This document shows positions 1-6,517 of a stretch of DNA of 7,176 nt, piece after piece. How positions within the stretch are numbered: the first letter of the stretch is position 1; every line of letters begins with the position of its first letter. The translations under genes and the position numbers were made by a program. The stretch spans positions 1 through 7,176 of the forward strand of contig PWLK01000023.1 of the NCBI GenBank assembly GCA_003560545.1. Reading direction: 5' to 3'. Below the pieces are notes generated by a model that was given only the letters and a program-made list of their open reading frames with translations, searched no databases and was not told the DNA's origin. The DNA comes from Candidatus Woesearchaeota archaeon (GTDB taxonomy: Archaea; Nanobdellota; Nanobdellia; Woesearchaeales; 21-14-0-10-32-9).

Positions 1-338
1 CTAATTTTTTCTCTTGCTTTCCTCAGCGTCCCTGAGGTGTTCGTTGTCTTTATTATTATTTTTGATCCGTTAATTTCTCTTATGAGCATTAACGCCGCTT
101 TGGTTTTGTCTGTGTAATCATTGTTGACACGGATGATTCCGTGTTTCTCTGAATGCTCTACTAATTGAATTCCTGCGCCTGCTGCGTCGAAGACGCCTAG
201 CAATTCCTGTGCTTTTAATTCTGCTTTCTTGTAAGCATCCTTCTTTACCGAGGTGCCTTCCGGGCTGATTATCTCTATGTTTATGTACCTTTTCTTTTCT
301 TTTAGTGATGGTGCCAAACCCTTAACTTTTGTCTGCAT
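1..338 (-). CDS. rnp2: Ribonuclease P protein component 2 (Pop5/Rnp2 family), C-terminus cut by window edge
   Basis: Minus-strand frame open from the ATG at 338 to the left edge (112 full codons, no stop), so the 3' end is missing. The product begins MQTKVKGLAPSLKEKKRYIN, and the KEKKRYI block resembles the usual start of archaeal Rnp2 (LPPTLRKKKRYI-like). Later come GIIRVNNDYTDKTKAALMLI (about residues 67-86) and SGTLRKAREKI (102-112), close to the family's C-terminal 'SGTIKRAK' block. Rnp2 is a protein subunit of archaeal RNase P, which with Rpp30 supports the RNA subunit in removing 5' leaders from pre-tRNA in the cytoplasm. A GGAG element (348-351) lies 9 bases before the ATG. It is the first conventional start downstream of the TATA box at 419-430; the frame is open further upstream (to 452) but without ATG, GTG or TTG between the TATA box and 338. 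Identification is from remembered family motifs; fairly sure. Confidence 0.85.
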   Translation of the reverse strand, partial: MQTKVKGLAPSLKEKKRYINIEIISPEGTSVKKDAYKKAELKAQELLGVFDAAGAGIQLVEHSEKHGIIRVNNDYTDKTKAALMLIREINGSKIIIKTTNTSGTLRKAREKI

Positions 339-347
339 ATTCTTATT

Positions 348-351
348 CTCC
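348..351 (-). promoter_or_regulatory. Shine-Dalgarno-like GGAG before rnp2
   Basis: The minus strand reads GGAG, then AATAAGAAT, then ATG, a 9-base spacing that suits a ribosome binding site and supports the start at 338. It also suggests that rnp2 has a leadered mRNA, unlike several neighbours. Confidence 0.5.
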
Positions 352-418
352 GAGAAGAAACTTTTAGGGTTTATTTCTGTCGCTCTCTTCTCCCGCCTAA
401 GACCTGGGAATGCTTTTT

Positions 419-430
419 CTTTTATAAAGT
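419..430 (-). promoter_or_regulatory. TATA-box-like promoter element for rnp2
   Basis: The minus strand reads ACTTTATAAAAG, a good archaeal TATA-box match. Initiation about 26 bases downstream would fall near 398, giving a leader of roughly 60 bases that contains the GGAG site. No other equally good box lies between here and the start codon. Inferred from sequence only. Confidence 0.45.
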
Positions 431-502
431 TAACGGGAACCAAAACAATTATTTACTATATAGAAGATATTTGTTTTTTGGAACTCTTTTTTTACAACAA
501 AC

Positions 503-510
503 CTTATAAC
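503..510 (+). promoter_or_regulatory. BRE/TATA-like element for the 532-843 gene
   Basis: CTTATAAC preceded by the A-rich ACAACAAAC resembles a BRE plus TATA box. Its centre is about 26 bases before the ATG at 532, the spacing expected if transcription starts at the start codon (leaderless mRNA). A second TATA-like string, ACTATATAG, lies further upstream at about 452-460 and could be an alternative. Confidence 0.4.
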
Positions 511-531
511 AAGAAGGAAAGAACTGCAAGC

Positions 532-843
532 ATGGACATCACATACTACGCAGAAGAAAAAAACGAAGAAACCACGTACCACGTAGAACTAGCAGATACA
601 AGAATAAGCTATACTCCCAACGAATTCATAAGCGCACCACTACTAATAAGCGCACTGATCTCAGACACATACAGGAAGAACGAAACAAACATCAGAAACC
701 TAAACAAGCCACCACACGACCCAAAGTACAGAGCACTAACATTCAAAGAAGAAAAACAACTCCTAAACGCCCTAAAAACAAAACACGAAAGAACAAAAGA
801 AAAATATTTCTTCATAGCAAGCCGCCAACAGCAAGCAGGATAG
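532..843 (+). CDS. Unrecognised small protein, 103 residues
   Basis: I do not recognise this family. The product starts MDITYYAEEKNEETTYHVEL and is hydrophilic, with one more hydrophobic stretch near residues 33-45 (ISAPLLISALISD) and a lysine/glutamate-rich second half (FKEEKQLLNALKTKHERTKE, 71-90). There is no signal peptide, membrane helix or cysteine motif. The frame is open back to 253, but the residues before 532 run through the divergent promoter region and into rnp2, so the ATG at 532 is preferred. It has a TATA-like box 26 bases upstream and a weak AAGGA 13 bases away. Codons mostly end in A or C (AAC, GCA, ATA, AGC), as in the plus-strand RHH gene, which supports real coding. Its last 32 bases overlap the 3' end of convergent hppA; the C-terminal IASRQQQAG is therefore dictated partly by the pyrophosphatase gene and may be a run-through extension. 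The antisense frame at 609-815 is Cys/Phe/Ser-rich and looks like a shadow. Confidence 0.55.
   Translation: MDITYYAEEKNEETTYHVELADTRISYTPNEFISAPLLISALISDTYRKNETNIRNLNKPPHDPKYRALTFKEEKQLLNALKTKHERTKEKYFFIASRQQQAG
795..804 (-). terminator. U-tract likely to end hppA transcripts
   Basis: Seven bases after the hppA stop codon the minus strand reads TTTTTCTTTT. Archaeal RNA polymerase commonly terminates at such T-rich tracts without a hairpin. It lies inside the 3' end of the convergent 532-843 gene. Confidence 0.4.
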
Positions 844-2812
844 GAGCCATTACTAATGCGACGATGCTCATCAACTTGATCAATATGTTAATGCTTGGCC
901 CGCTCGTATCCTTAAACGGATCGCCAACCGTGTCACCAACAACCGCAGCCTTATGAGCCTCACTGCCTTTGCCGCCGTGGTTTCCTGCTTCTATGTACTT
1001 CTTAGCATTATCCCACGCACCACCACTATTAGCCATGGTAATAGCAAGCAACACACCTGCGATCAAAGCACCGGCGAGCAAGCCACCCAAGGCATCCACG
1101 CCTAATAATAAGCCAATCGCAATAGGAGACAGAATTGCTAGCAACCCCGGCAAAACCATTTCCTTCAAAGCGCCTTTAGTGCTAATGTCAACGCACCTCG
1201 CACTATCAGGCTTCGCCTTACCCTGCATCAAACCTTTAATCTCCTTAAATTGCCTTCTTACTTCTACTATCATTTTATTGGCAGCCCTGCCAACAGCGTT
1301 CATGGTTAAAGCGCTGAACAAGAAAGGAAGCATACCCCCAACGAGCAAGCCAATCATAACATTAGTGTTCAACAATGATAGTTCTGCGCCGGTAGCAGTG
1401 GTGTAAGCAGCGAAAAGAGCGAGAGCAGTCAGAGCAGCGCTGCCAATCGCAAAGCCCTTACCCATAGCTGCAGTCGTATTACCAAGGGAATCCAGGGCAT
1501 CCGTCCTTTTCCTAACCTCTTTTGGAAGACCACTCATCTCAGCTATCCCGCCGGCGTTATCCGCGACAGGCCCATAAGCATCAATCGCCAGGCTAATACC
1601 AAGCGTGGAAAGCATTCCAACAGCAGCTATCGCGATCCCGTAAAGCCCAGCAAAACTATAAGCAACGTAAATACCAACCGCGATGGTAAGAATTGGGAGA
1701 GCTGTGCTAAGCATACCCGTAGAAAAACCCGAGATTATATTCGTAGCCGTTCCAGTAGTGCTTGCAAAGCTTATCCTTTTCACAGGCATATAATCTGCGC
1801 TTGTATAATACTCTGTAAGCCAGCCAATTATAATTCCTACTAGCAAGCCAGCAACTATTGCGATGAACACTCCAAGAAACTCTGCTCCGAGAAGCCATTG
1901 GGAGAGGAAGAACGCAGCTACAAGCACTACTATACTGCTAGCCCACAAGCCATTCCTAAGCGCTGAGTGAAGCTTTTTCTCGTTATTAGTACGGACAAAC
2001 AAAGTCCCTATTAAAGACGCTACGATACCCGCAGCAGCAATGAATAACGGGAGGACCATGTACTCGAATTCCATTCCGGCGAATAATCCTGCTAACGCCA
2101 TCGTTGCAATGATGCTTCCAACGTAGCTTTCGAATAAGTCCGCGCCCATGCCTGCAACGTCCCCGACGTTATCCCCAACGTTATCCGCGATAACCGCAGG
2201 GTTTCGAGGGTCATCTTCAGGAATCCCACTCTCGACTTTTCCAACGAGGTCCGCGCCGACATCGGCGGCTTTCGTGTAAATCCCGCCGCCAACCCTGGCA
2301 AACAAAGCAATAGTGGAAGCGCCGAAGCTAAAACCGAATATCATAGGTACGAGTTCAGGGTTGTCAAATACTCCGAAACCCCAGGCCAGGCTAAAAATTC
2401 CCAGCAAACCAAGTGTTACCACGGTTAAGCCCATAACTGCTCCGCTGCTGAAAGCAATCCGGAGGGCTCCGCCTATCCTTGTCCTAGCAGCGTCAGCTGT
2501 GCGAACATTGGCTTTCGTGGCTATTTTCATTCCAACCCAGCCAGCTAATGCGGAGAACGAAGCTCCTAAGATGTATGAGACAGCCATCTCCGTTCCGAGG
2601 AAGATGTAAAGCAAAGCGAAAATTGCAACCGCAAAAATTGCGAGGATTTTATACTCCCTCCTGAGGAAAGCCATGGCTCCAACATGTATCTGCTCAGCGA
2701 TACCCTGCATGGTCTTATTGCCTGAAGGCTTCCCAGTTATGAACTTGTAGAACGCATAAATGCTTATCGCTGACGCCAATAACGCTATCAAAACAAAGTA
2801 TATTTCTGTCAA
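812..2812 (-). CDS. hppA: Membrane-bound, ion-pumping inorganic pyrophosphatase (K+-dependent type)
   Basis: The gene encodes an integral membrane enzyme that hydrolyses pyrophosphate and pumps Na+ and/or H+ across the membrane. Numbering from the TTG at 2812 gives 666 residues, within the family's usual range, with many hydrophobic segments (about 16 membrane helices expected). The catalytic block is intact: KAADVGADLVGKVE, then IPEDDPRNPAVIADNVGDNV, then GMGADLFESY (about 181-230), with acidic residues D210, D214, D218 and D225. The C-terminal block GDTVGDPFKDTSGPSINI (626-643) is also present. In GNTTAAMGKGF (444-454), A448 and G451 match the K+-dependent class, whereas K+-independent enzymes have Lys and Thr there. 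The membrane glutamate E228 in DLFES is placed as in Na+-pumping relatives, but ion choice needs an assay. The frame allows TTG at 2827 (1 base after ileS) or TTG at 2812; the latter has a GGGGG element at good spacing. It follows ileS in the same direction. Confidence 0.95.
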   Translation of the reverse strand: MTEIYFVLIALLASAISIYAFYKFITGKPSGNKTMQGIAEQIHVGAMAFLRREYKILAIFAVAIFALLYIFLGTEMAVSYILGASFSALAGWVGMKIATKANVRTADAARTRIGGALRIAFSSGAVMGLTVVTLGLLGIFSLAWGFGVFDNPELVPMIFGFSFGASTIALFARVGGGIYTKAADVGADLVGKVESGIPEDDPRNPAVIADNVGDNVGDVAGMGADLFESYVGSIIATMALAGLFAGMEFEYMVLPLFIAAAGIVASLIGTLFVRTNNEKKLHSALRNGLWASSIVVLVAAFFLSQWLLGAEFLGVFIAIVAGLLVGIIIGWLTEYYTSADYMPVKRISFASTTGTATNIISGFSTGMLSTALPILTIAVGIYVAYSFAGLYGIAIAAVGMLSTLGISLAIDAYGPVADNAGGIAEMSGLPKEVRKRTDALDSLGNTTAAMGKGFAIGSAALTALALFAAYTTATGAELSLLNTNVMIGLLVGGMLPFLFSALTMNAVGRAANKMIVEVRRQFKEIKGLMQGKAKPDSARCVDISTKGALKEMVLPGLLAILSPIAIGLLLGVDALGGLLAGALIAGVLLAITMANSGGAWDNAKKYIEAGNHGGKGSEAHKAAVVGDTVGDPFKDTSGPSINILIKLMSIVALVMAPILLAVGGLL

Positions 2813-2815
2813 ACT

Positions 2816-2825
2816 ATCAACCCCC
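2816..2825 (-). promoter_or_regulatory. Ribosome binding site that decides the hppA start
   Basis: The minus strand reads GGGGGTTGAT just after the ileS stop, similar to the GGAGGTGAT consensus. The G run ends 8 bases before the TTG at 2812, but it would overlap the alternative TTG at 2827. This favours 2812 and suggests that hppA is translated from the ileS message. Confidence 0.45.
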
Positions 2826-2828
2826 AAA

Positions 2829-5672
2829 CTATTTTTTTACTATTTTTATTTCTATGTGTAAGTCTGCGTTATTCACTTTTATCTTTTTCTCTTTACCGCT
2901 GTTTTTTATTCCTTTGCTAATTTTTTTTGCTTCCACGCTCTTCATGATTTTATCTTTGTGTTCTTTGAGGCTTTCCTCTACGTTTTTGTCTGTGGTTTCG
3001 TAGCTTATCTCTACGTAGTCTTTCACTGTTAAGTTGAGTTCTTTCCTGTAATTGTTGACTTTTCTTATTATGTCTCTTGCTATGCCTTCTAGCAATAAAT
3101 CCTTAGTTATCTTTGTGTCGAGTTTTACGCTTAGATCCCTTTCTTTTCGGGAAACAATTTTTTTTACGTTTAACTCTTCTTTTATCAAATCTAGGAATTC
3201 TTCTTCGAGTTTTGCGCCTGTTACTTCGAGTTTTGCTAGTGCTTGCCTTACAGGTATCTTGGCTTTCTCTCTTTCATCTAAAGCCATGCTTACTATTCTC
3301 CGTGTCAAGCCCATTTTTTCTTCTAATTCTTCATCTATCTTGGTTTCGTCGAATGCAGGCCAGTCTTCTAAGTGAACTGATTCTTTCATTGTAGCGCTGT
3401 TTTTGTTCATGGATTGGTATATGTCTTCTGCGATGAAAGGCGTTACGGGAGCTATTGCTTTGGATAAGTTGAGCAATGCGTATCCGAATGCTTGGATTGC
3501 TTCTTCTTTGTCTTCCCCGGTTTTTGATTTAAACCTGTCCCTGCTCCTCCTGACATACCATGTTGATATGTCTTCTATGAAGCTGCTTGCTTCGACGCAT
3601 GCTTGCACTGTGTTGTACTCTTCGTAAGCATGAGTTGTGTTCCTGATAAATTTATTCGTCCTGCTTACAAGCCATTTATCAATGACGTTCTTTGCTTTAG
3701 GCTCTTTCAATCCTTTGTTTTCCGCGCAGAATAACTCGTAGAACTTTTTCAAGTTACCGGCTAGAATTATGACTTTTGAATGAATAGTTCTTAGAGCTTC
3801 TTCATTAAAATTTATATCCTGTGCCCTCATCAAATTAGAAGACATCAGGTAAAATCTTAAGGAGTCTGCTCCGTATTTTTCGAAGATGTCCATTGGGTCG
3901 GGGAAATTCTTTTTCGACTTTGACATTTTTGAGCCGTCACTAGCAAGCATTGTTCCTGTTACGACTACGTTTTTGAATGGGGGCTTGTCAAATAGCAATA
4001 CTCCTATTACGTGCATGTAGTAGAACCACGCCCTTACCTGGCCGACGTATTCGGATACGAAATCCGCGGGATAGTTATCCTTGAACCATTCCTTGTTCTT
4101 GAATGGGTAGTGCTTCGCTGCGAATGGCATGCTTCCGCTTTCGAACCAGCAATCCATTACTTCTGGGATGCGCTCCATTTCTTTTCCGCATTTGCATTTC
4201 AGTTTTATTTTGTCTACTACGTGCTTATGTAAATCCACGTCGCCGGGCACTTTGCTCGTTGCGTTTTCCCGTAATTCTTTTATGCTTCCGATTACTTTTT
4301 CTTCGCCGCATTCGCATTTCCATACGGGTATGCTTGTCGCCCAAAACCTGTTCCTGCTTATGCTCCAATCCGGCGCAGTTTCAAGTATATGCTTAAACCT
4401 TCCTTCTTTCAGGTGAGAAGGATGCCAGTTTATCTCCTTGTTCTTCTCTAATAAGCGCTTCTTTACTTTGTGTATGTCTACGAACCATGAATCAACGGCG
4501 TTGTAGAATAATGGCGTGTCGCACCTATAGCAGAAGGGGTAGCTGTGCGTGTAATCCGCTGATGAAAACAACAAATTTCTCTTCTCCAAATCTTCTAAGA
4601 CGTGCTTGTCTGCTTTCTTAAACCACTTACCTATCCATTCTTCTGGCCCGTGGACTATTTTTCCGCTCTTATCCACGTGTTGCACTACGGGCAAATCATA
4701 TTTTTTTATCATGTCATAATCGAATTCGCCGTATAAGGCTAAGTGGACTACTCCTGTTCCTTCATCGGCAAGCACATCATCTCCGCCGTTAACAATGAAA
4801 TATCCTTTCTTGTCGTGCTTATGCTTGTACAATGGCTCGTATTCCTTTCCAACAAGCTCTTCTCCTTTGAACTCATCTATCACTATGTAATCCCCACGAA
4901 CCATTTTTTTCAAAGTGTTCTTCTCCAAGACTAATGATTCGCCTTTCACACTTACCTCGACGTAATCATGTTTTGGGTTCACGGCTAATGCCACGTTCCC
5001 AATCAACGTCCAAGGAGTCGTTGTCCAAGCCAACACACATGTATTTTCCCCTTTTAACTTGAATTTGACCGTGGCAGACTTCTCTGTTACGTCTTTGTAG
5101 CTATTATCCATCGCGATCTCTGCGTTCGCCAAAGGTGTTTCGCAGCGAGGGCAATACATCAACACTTTCTTGCCTTCATAAATATATTTTTCATCGTAAA
5201 GCTTCTTGAAAATATGCCACACTGATTCCATGTAATCATTATCCATGGTCTTATACGCATTATCAAAATCAATCCATTTGCCCATCCTACGAACTGTTTT
5301 CTTCCACTCCTTCGCGTAAAACAGCACCTTAGAACGGCAGAATTCGTTGTACTTATCCACGCCTAACTCGAAAACCTGCTTCTTCTCTTTAATACCAAGC
5401 TCTTCCTCTGCTATATTCTCGATGGGCAACCCATGGCAGTCCCAACCCCACCTTCTCTCCACGCGATAGCCTTTCATAGTCCAAAACCGGGGGAATAAGT
5501 CCTTGCTCGTCAAGCCAAGGATGTGCCCGTAGTGCGGCAGTCCTGTTGCGAATGGTGGCCCGTCGTAGAATACGTATTGCTTGTTTTTCGGCCTTGAATC
5601 TACTGATTTCTCAAAAACCCTGTTTCTCTCCCAAAAATCGTTTATTTCCTCCTCCCTGGATTCCTGCTTCAT
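2829..5672 (-). CDS. ileS: Isoleucyl-tRNA synthetase
   Basis: This class I synthetase charges tRNA-Ile with isoleucine using ATP in the cytoplasm. From the ATG at 5672 it has 947 residues, somewhat shorter than many archaeal IleRS. The N-terminal catalytic core has YDGPPFATGLPHYGHILG, with the HIGH-type motif as HYGH at 47-50, and WGWDCHGLPIEN (75-86). The CP1 editing domain shows TTTPWTL (217-223) and DEGTGVVH (303-310). The KMSKS loop is at 582-586, and the anticodon-binding part has WYVRRSRDRF (705-714). Cysteine pairs that may bind zinc are CPRC (174-177), CYRC (381-384), CEC (453-455) and CKC (493-495). The style EYVGQVRAWFYYMHV recalls CPR/DPANN enzymes. An upstream ATG at 5735 would add 21 residues, but that stretch contains the TATA box; the ATG at 5672 sits 25 bases from the box centre. 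hppA follows immediately downstream. In the editing domain the usual HxAPxxGxDDY reads HLALYGEFDY, an oddity. Confidence 0.97.
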   Translation of the reverse strand: MKQESREEEINDFWERNRVFEKSVDSRPKNKQYVFYDGPPFATGLPHYGHILGLTSKDLFPRFWTMKGYRVERRWGWDCHGLPIENIAEEELGIKEKKQVFELGVDKYNEFCRSKVLFYAKEWKKTVRRMGKWIDFDNAYKTMDNDYMESVWHIFKKLYDEKYIYEGKKVLMYCPRCETPLANAEIAMDNSYKDVTEKSATVKFKLKGENTCVLAWTTTPWTLIGNVALAVNPKHDYVEVSVKGESLVLEKNTLKKMVRGDYIVIDEFKGEELVGKEYEPLYKHKHDKKGYFIVNGGDDVLADEGTGVVHLALYGEFDYDMIKKYDLPVVQHVDKSGKIVHGPEEWIGKWFKKADKHVLEDLEKRNLLFSSADYTHSYPFCYRCDTPLFYNAVDSWFVDIHKVKKRLLEKNKEINWHPSHLKEGRFKHILETAPDWSISRNRFWATSIPVWKCECGEEKVIGSIKELRENATSKVPGDVDLHKHVVDKIKLKCKCGKEMERIPEVMDCWFESGSMPFAAKHYPFKNKEWFKDNYPADFVSEYVGQVRAWFYYMHVIGVLLFDKPPFKNVVVTGTMLASDGSKMSKSKKNFPDPMDIFEKYGADSLRFYLMSSNLMRAQDINFNEEALRTIHSKVIILAGNLKKFYELFCAENKGLKEPKAKNVIDKWLVSRTNKFIRNTTHAYEEYNTVQACVEASSFIEDISTWYVRRSRDRFKSKTGEDKEEAIQAFGYALLNLSKAIAPVTPFIAEDIYQSMNKNSATMKESVHLEDWPAFDETKIDEELEEKMGLTRRIVSMALDEREKAKIPVRQALAKLEVTGAKLEEEFLDLIKEELNVKKIVSRKERDLSVKLDTKITKDLLLEGIARDIIRKVNNYRKELNLTVKDYVEISYETTDKNVEESLKEHKDKIMKSVEAKKISKGIKNSGKEKKIKVNNADLHIEIKIVKK

Positions 5673-5691
5673 AGCTCTCAGTGGCTTATAG

Positions 5692-5708
5692 AATATATAA
5701 AATAGTTT
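5692..5708 (-). promoter_or_regulatory. BRE/TATA promoter of ileS-hppA
   Basis: The minus strand reads CGAAACTATTTTATATATT, a BRE-like CGAAAC followed by a strong TATA box centred near 5697. That is 25 bases upstream of the ATG at 5672, so the message is probably leaderless or nearly so. It excludes the longer in-frame start at 5735. Confidence 0.55.
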
Positions 5709-5717
5709 CGGTTCGCC

Positions 5718-5728
5718 AATATATAAAT
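5718..5728 (-). promoter_or_regulatory. Second TATA-like element upstream of ileS
   Basis: AATATATAAA occurs at 5718-5727 and again at 5692-5701, 26 bases apart. On the minus strand the distal copy reads ATTTATATATT and could drive a second, leadered start, or it may simply be an AT-rich duplication in the divergent promoter region. Confidence 0.3.
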
Positions 5729-5790
5729 AAAACATTGTAGTGTTGCACCGCCAAAGAATGCCTTACAAGTAATTTTTTCCGGTTTTTCCA

Positions 5791-5807
5791 CCAAAAAACT
5801 TATATAG
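5791..5807 (+). promoter_or_regulatory. BRE/TATA promoter of the RHH gene
   Basis: CCAAAAAACTTATATAG is a good BRE plus TATA match. The box centre (about 5803) is 27 bases before the ATG at 5830, so transcription is expected to begin at or next to the start codon, giving a leaderless mRNA. There is no Shine-Dalgarno-like sequence. Confidence 0.55.
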
Positions 5808-5819
5808 ATAGTGTCTATA
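5803..5819 (+). promoter_or_regulatory. Candidate operator (inverted repeat) over the RHH promoter
   Basis: TATAGA (5803-5808) and TCTATA (5814-5819) form a perfect inverted repeat with a 5-base spacer. It overlaps the TATA box and ends 10 bases before the start codon, where a bound dimeric regulator would block TBP or polymerase. RHH proteins commonly autorepress through such sites; that this protein binds here is inference. Confidence 0.4.
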
Positions 5820-5829
5820 CGATATCTTT

Positions 5830-6087
5830 ATGGTGGTGCTTGTAAATTTCAAGGCAGACGAAGAATTCCTGGCAGAAATAGATAAAGCAGCAAGGACGGC
5901 AGGCTACCACACCAGGACAGAGTTCATCAGAGAGGCACTCCGCGATAAGACAGAAGAAATAAACATGAAACAAAGAATTCTCGCACTCAAAAAAATGAAA
6001 GGAAAATCAAAAAGGAAAACAACAAATAAAGAAATACACTCGATAAGGGAAAAAGCATTCAATGAAATAAGGAAAAAACTAAAGTAA
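5830..6087 (+). CDS. Small ribbon-helix-helix DNA-binding protein, antitoxin-like
   Basis: An 85-residue protein. Its N-terminal half fits the CopG/MetJ/Arc ribbon-helix-helix fold: a short beta strand VVLVNFKAD (2-10), helix EFLAEIDKAARTAGY (12-26), the turn HTRTEF and a second helix IREALRDKTEE (33-43). Such proteins dimerise through the strand and insert it into the major groove. The C-terminal half is very lysine-rich (KKMKGKSKRKTTNKEI, 54-69), perhaps a partner- or nucleic-acid-binding tail. RHH proteins of this size are often VapB-type antitoxins. Here the PIN gene lies on the opposite strand, tail to tail with a 9-base overlap, so the two are not co-transcribed as in standard vapBC. 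The ATG is favoured by the TATA box 27 bases upstream. The alternative is a stand-alone transcription regulator of itself and perhaps divergent ileS. Confidence 0.8.
   Translation: MVVLVNFKADEEFLAEIDKAARTAGYHTRTEFIREALRDKTEEINMKQRILALKKMKGKSKRKTTNKEIHSIREKAFNEIRKKLK
6073..6078 (-). terminator. U-tract after the PIN gene stop
   Basis: The minus strand continues TAG-TTTTTTCC directly after the PIN stop codon, a likely U-tract terminator. It is made from the AAAAAA of lysine codons at the end of the RHH gene, so one sequence serves coding on one strand and probable termination on the other. Confidence 0.35.
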
Positions 6088-6495
6088 TTCTTCTGGCTTC
6101 TTAAAAATACAAACATCCCTCAACAATCCGAAATGCTTATCCCTGGTCACAAGCACAGCATTATTATCTCTTGCAAGAATCGCATGAAGAGCATCACCTT
6201 TAGGAATATTCCTTTCCAAAGCCAAATTAGAAGATTCTTCAACTTGCGCTTCGTTAACACCTACATTTTTTAAGCACCCTTCAAAAGGAAAAAACAACCC
6301 ATTTATCTCATCCAAAGAATATAAGGTTTCAAGCTCTCTTAAAATAATTCCTGAAACAATAATTGTGCTATTAGACTTAAGAATGCTCTTTAGCAAAGAA
6401 AAAGCAATTTCCCCAAGATTTTTGTTTTTATCCCTTCTTTCCTCATAATAGTCAACCCAAATAGCAGTATCAAAATAAAACGTTTTTCTAACCAT
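6079..6495 (-). CDS. PIN-domain ribonuclease, VapC-like toxin candidate
   Basis: A 138-residue protein. PIN nucleases are Mg2+-dependent RNases with a cluster of acidic residues, and all are visible here: D9 in FYFDTAIWVDYY, E54 in LRELETLY, D101 in PKGDALHAILARD and D119 in VLVTRDKHF. Length and motif order fit VapC-type single-domain PIN proteins. The ATG at 6495 is chosen because it places the family's hydrophobic first strand at the N-terminus and has a TATA-like TTATTAAGG 27 bases upstream. A TTG at 6510 would add MFFLF and has an AAGGG at SD-like spacing, so it remains possible. The gene is convergent with the RHH gene (overlap 6079-6087, codon-aligned: both stops sit in CTAAAGTAA) and lies 67 bases downstream of the adenosyltransferase gene. 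A VapC-like toxin acting on tRNA or rRNA is plausible; an rRNA-processing or housekeeping PIN protein is the alternative. Confidence 0.85.
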   Translation of the reverse strand: MVRKTFYFDTAIWVDYYEERRDKNKNLGEIAFSLLKSILKSNSTIIVSGIILRELETLYSLDEINGLFFPFEGCLKNVGVNEAQVEESSNLALERNIPKGDALHAILARDNNAVLVTRDKHFGLLRDVCIFKKPEELL

Positions 6496-6517
6496 AAACA
6501 AAAAAAACAAACTATGC

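Noticed and set aside
253..531. Upstream extension of the plus-strand frame that ends at 843
   Set aside because: It overlaps rnp2 on the other strand and runs through the divergent promoters; the encoded sequence is Phe/Leu-rich and the TATA-like box at 503-510 points to the ATG at 532.
969..1406. Plus-strand frame of 145 codons inside hppA
   Set aside because: It is antisense to a fully conserved pyrophosphatase coding region and has a Pro/Ala/Ser-rich composition typical of a shadow frame.
2313..2609. Plus-strand frame of 98 codons inside hppA
   Set aside because: Antisense shadow of the N-terminal conserved part of hppA; no promoter or family resemblance.
3052..4416. Several overlapping plus-strand frames inside ileS
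   Set aside because: All lie antisense to conserved IleRS motifs, overlap one another, and are Ser/Leu/Phe-rich.
5673..5735. Longer ileS N-terminus from an ATG at 5735
   Set aside because: The stretch contains the TATA box and encodes an atypical aromatic-rich peptide; family members begin close to the KQESREEEINDFW segment.
6496..6510. TTG start at 6510 for the PIN gene
   Set aside because: It adds only MFFLF and the ATG at 6495 fits the family and the TATA spacing; kept as a minor alternative because of an AAGGG at SD distance.
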